Part shown: one piece after another, positions 5,388 through 5,575 of the stretch
Numbering within the stretch: position 1 is the stretch's first letter
Layout of the letters: each line of letters begins with the position of its first letter
From: Alphaproteobacteria bacterium
Lineage (GTDB): Bacteria; Pseudomonadota; Alphaproteobacteria; Sphingomonadales; Sphingomonadaceae
Direction: 5' to 3'
Length of the DNA stretch: 5,575 nucleotides
Assembly: GCA_016650315.1 (NCBI GenBank)
Contig: JAENVZ010000305.1
Span: 1-5,575 of the forward strand
Notes under the pieces: model-generated
The model's database searches: none
What the model saw: only the letters and a program-made list of their open reading frames with translations
What the model was told of the DNA's origin: nothing
Position numbers and translations under genes: made by a program

Positions 5388-5575
5388 CTATCGAAACCAG
5401 CCGGTTTCCCGATACCATATGGCGGTTTGCTTCAAACCGGCGCGGGTTCCGACCTCTGGTTGCCAGAGCGAACCGGGCGGGCGTTTGACAGGGTCGATGA
5501 CCCAGTCGGGATGGCAGAAATAATTGACCCGGTCATCGGTCAACTTCGCCTTTTTGCCGCGCAGCAGCCGGTCGA
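5388..5575 (-). CDS. C-terminal fragment, likely NAD(P)-dependent epimerase/dehydratase family
   Basis: On the minus strand, 61 codons run from the window edge to a TAG at 5390-5388. The tail has two recognisable parts. One is KAKLTDDRVNYFCHPDWV (about residues 8-25 of the fragment). The other is an ending of the form 'VGTRAGLKQTAIWYRETGWFR'-like, in which 'GLKQT..WYR..GW' matches the last helix and tail of extended short-chain dehydrogenases such as sugar-nucleotide epimerases. From memory, this Asp-Arg-Val...Cys-His-Pro-Asp-Trp pattern is seen in sphingomonad oxidoreductases annotated as NAD-dependent epimerase/dehydratase. The Rossmann nucleotide-binding end is outside the window, so function is tentative. 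The gene converges on btuD with a 9-bp gap, so it is not part of the B12 operon. Confidence 0.6.
   Translation of the reverse strand, partial: DRLLRGKKAKLTDDRVNYFCHPDWVIDPVKRPPGSLWQPEVGTRAGLKQTAIWYRETGWFR
5423..5474. other. Two consecutive stem-loops at the convergent gene ends
   Basis: CGGTTTG (5423-5429) pairs perfectly with CAAACCG (5433-5439) around CTT. Next, CTCTGG (5454-5459) pairs with CCAGAG (5463-5468) around TTG, with an outer helix GGTTC (5445-5449) and GAACC (5470-5474). They lie 45-96 nt beyond the btuD stop, inside the coding end of the opposite gene. There is no T-run after them on either strand, so they are not classical intrinsic terminators. They could still shape or protect the 3' end of the btu transcript. 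Confidence 0.3.

Overview
The window reads as chromosomal DNA of a GC-rich alphaproteobacterium, most likely a sphingomonad (Sphingomonas, Sphingobium, Novosphingobium or Sphingopyxis type). This is inferred from overall composition, the style of the proteins and the gene families present; no rRNA or other taxonomic marker lies in the window.

Left part (1-2435). The first 197 bases are the N-terminal end of a leftward gene for a Wzx-like polysaccharide flippase that runs off the window. A short divergent intergenic region (198-344) separates it from a complete PrtD-type type I secretion ABC exporter (345-2048), which has all its ATPase motifs. The membrane fusion protein that usually follows such an exporter is not here. 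Instead a small gene (2160-2435) encodes a 91-residue protein of unknown function with one hydrophobic helix at its extreme C-terminus.

Right part (2436-5378). A cobalamin (B12) riboswitch (about 2501-2668) precedes a tightly packed, overlapping three-gene operon: a periplasmic corrinoid-binding protein (BtuF-like), a FecCD-family permease (BtuC-like) and an ATPase (BtuD-like). Together they form an inner-membrane importer for cobalamin or a related corrinoid. Just before btuF, a perfect 6-bp helix pairs CTCCCT with the AGGGAG of the ribosome binding site. This suggests that the riboswitch acts on translation initiation, so that high B12 hides the ribosome binding site. A possible promoter sits directly upstream of the aptamer.

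Right edge (5388-5575). A leftward gene converges on btuD with only 9 bp between the stop codons. Its last 61 residues resemble the C-terminus of sphingomonad NAD(P)-dependent epimerase/dehydratase-type proteins. Two stem-loops lie inside its 3' end, downstream of btuD.

I saw no CRISPR array, tRNA, rRNA, transposase or phage gene. The most interesting points are the apparent translational riboswitch with a tiny ORF overlapping its anti-Shine-Dalgarno strand, the orphan exporter, and the uncharacterised small tail-anchored-like protein beside it.
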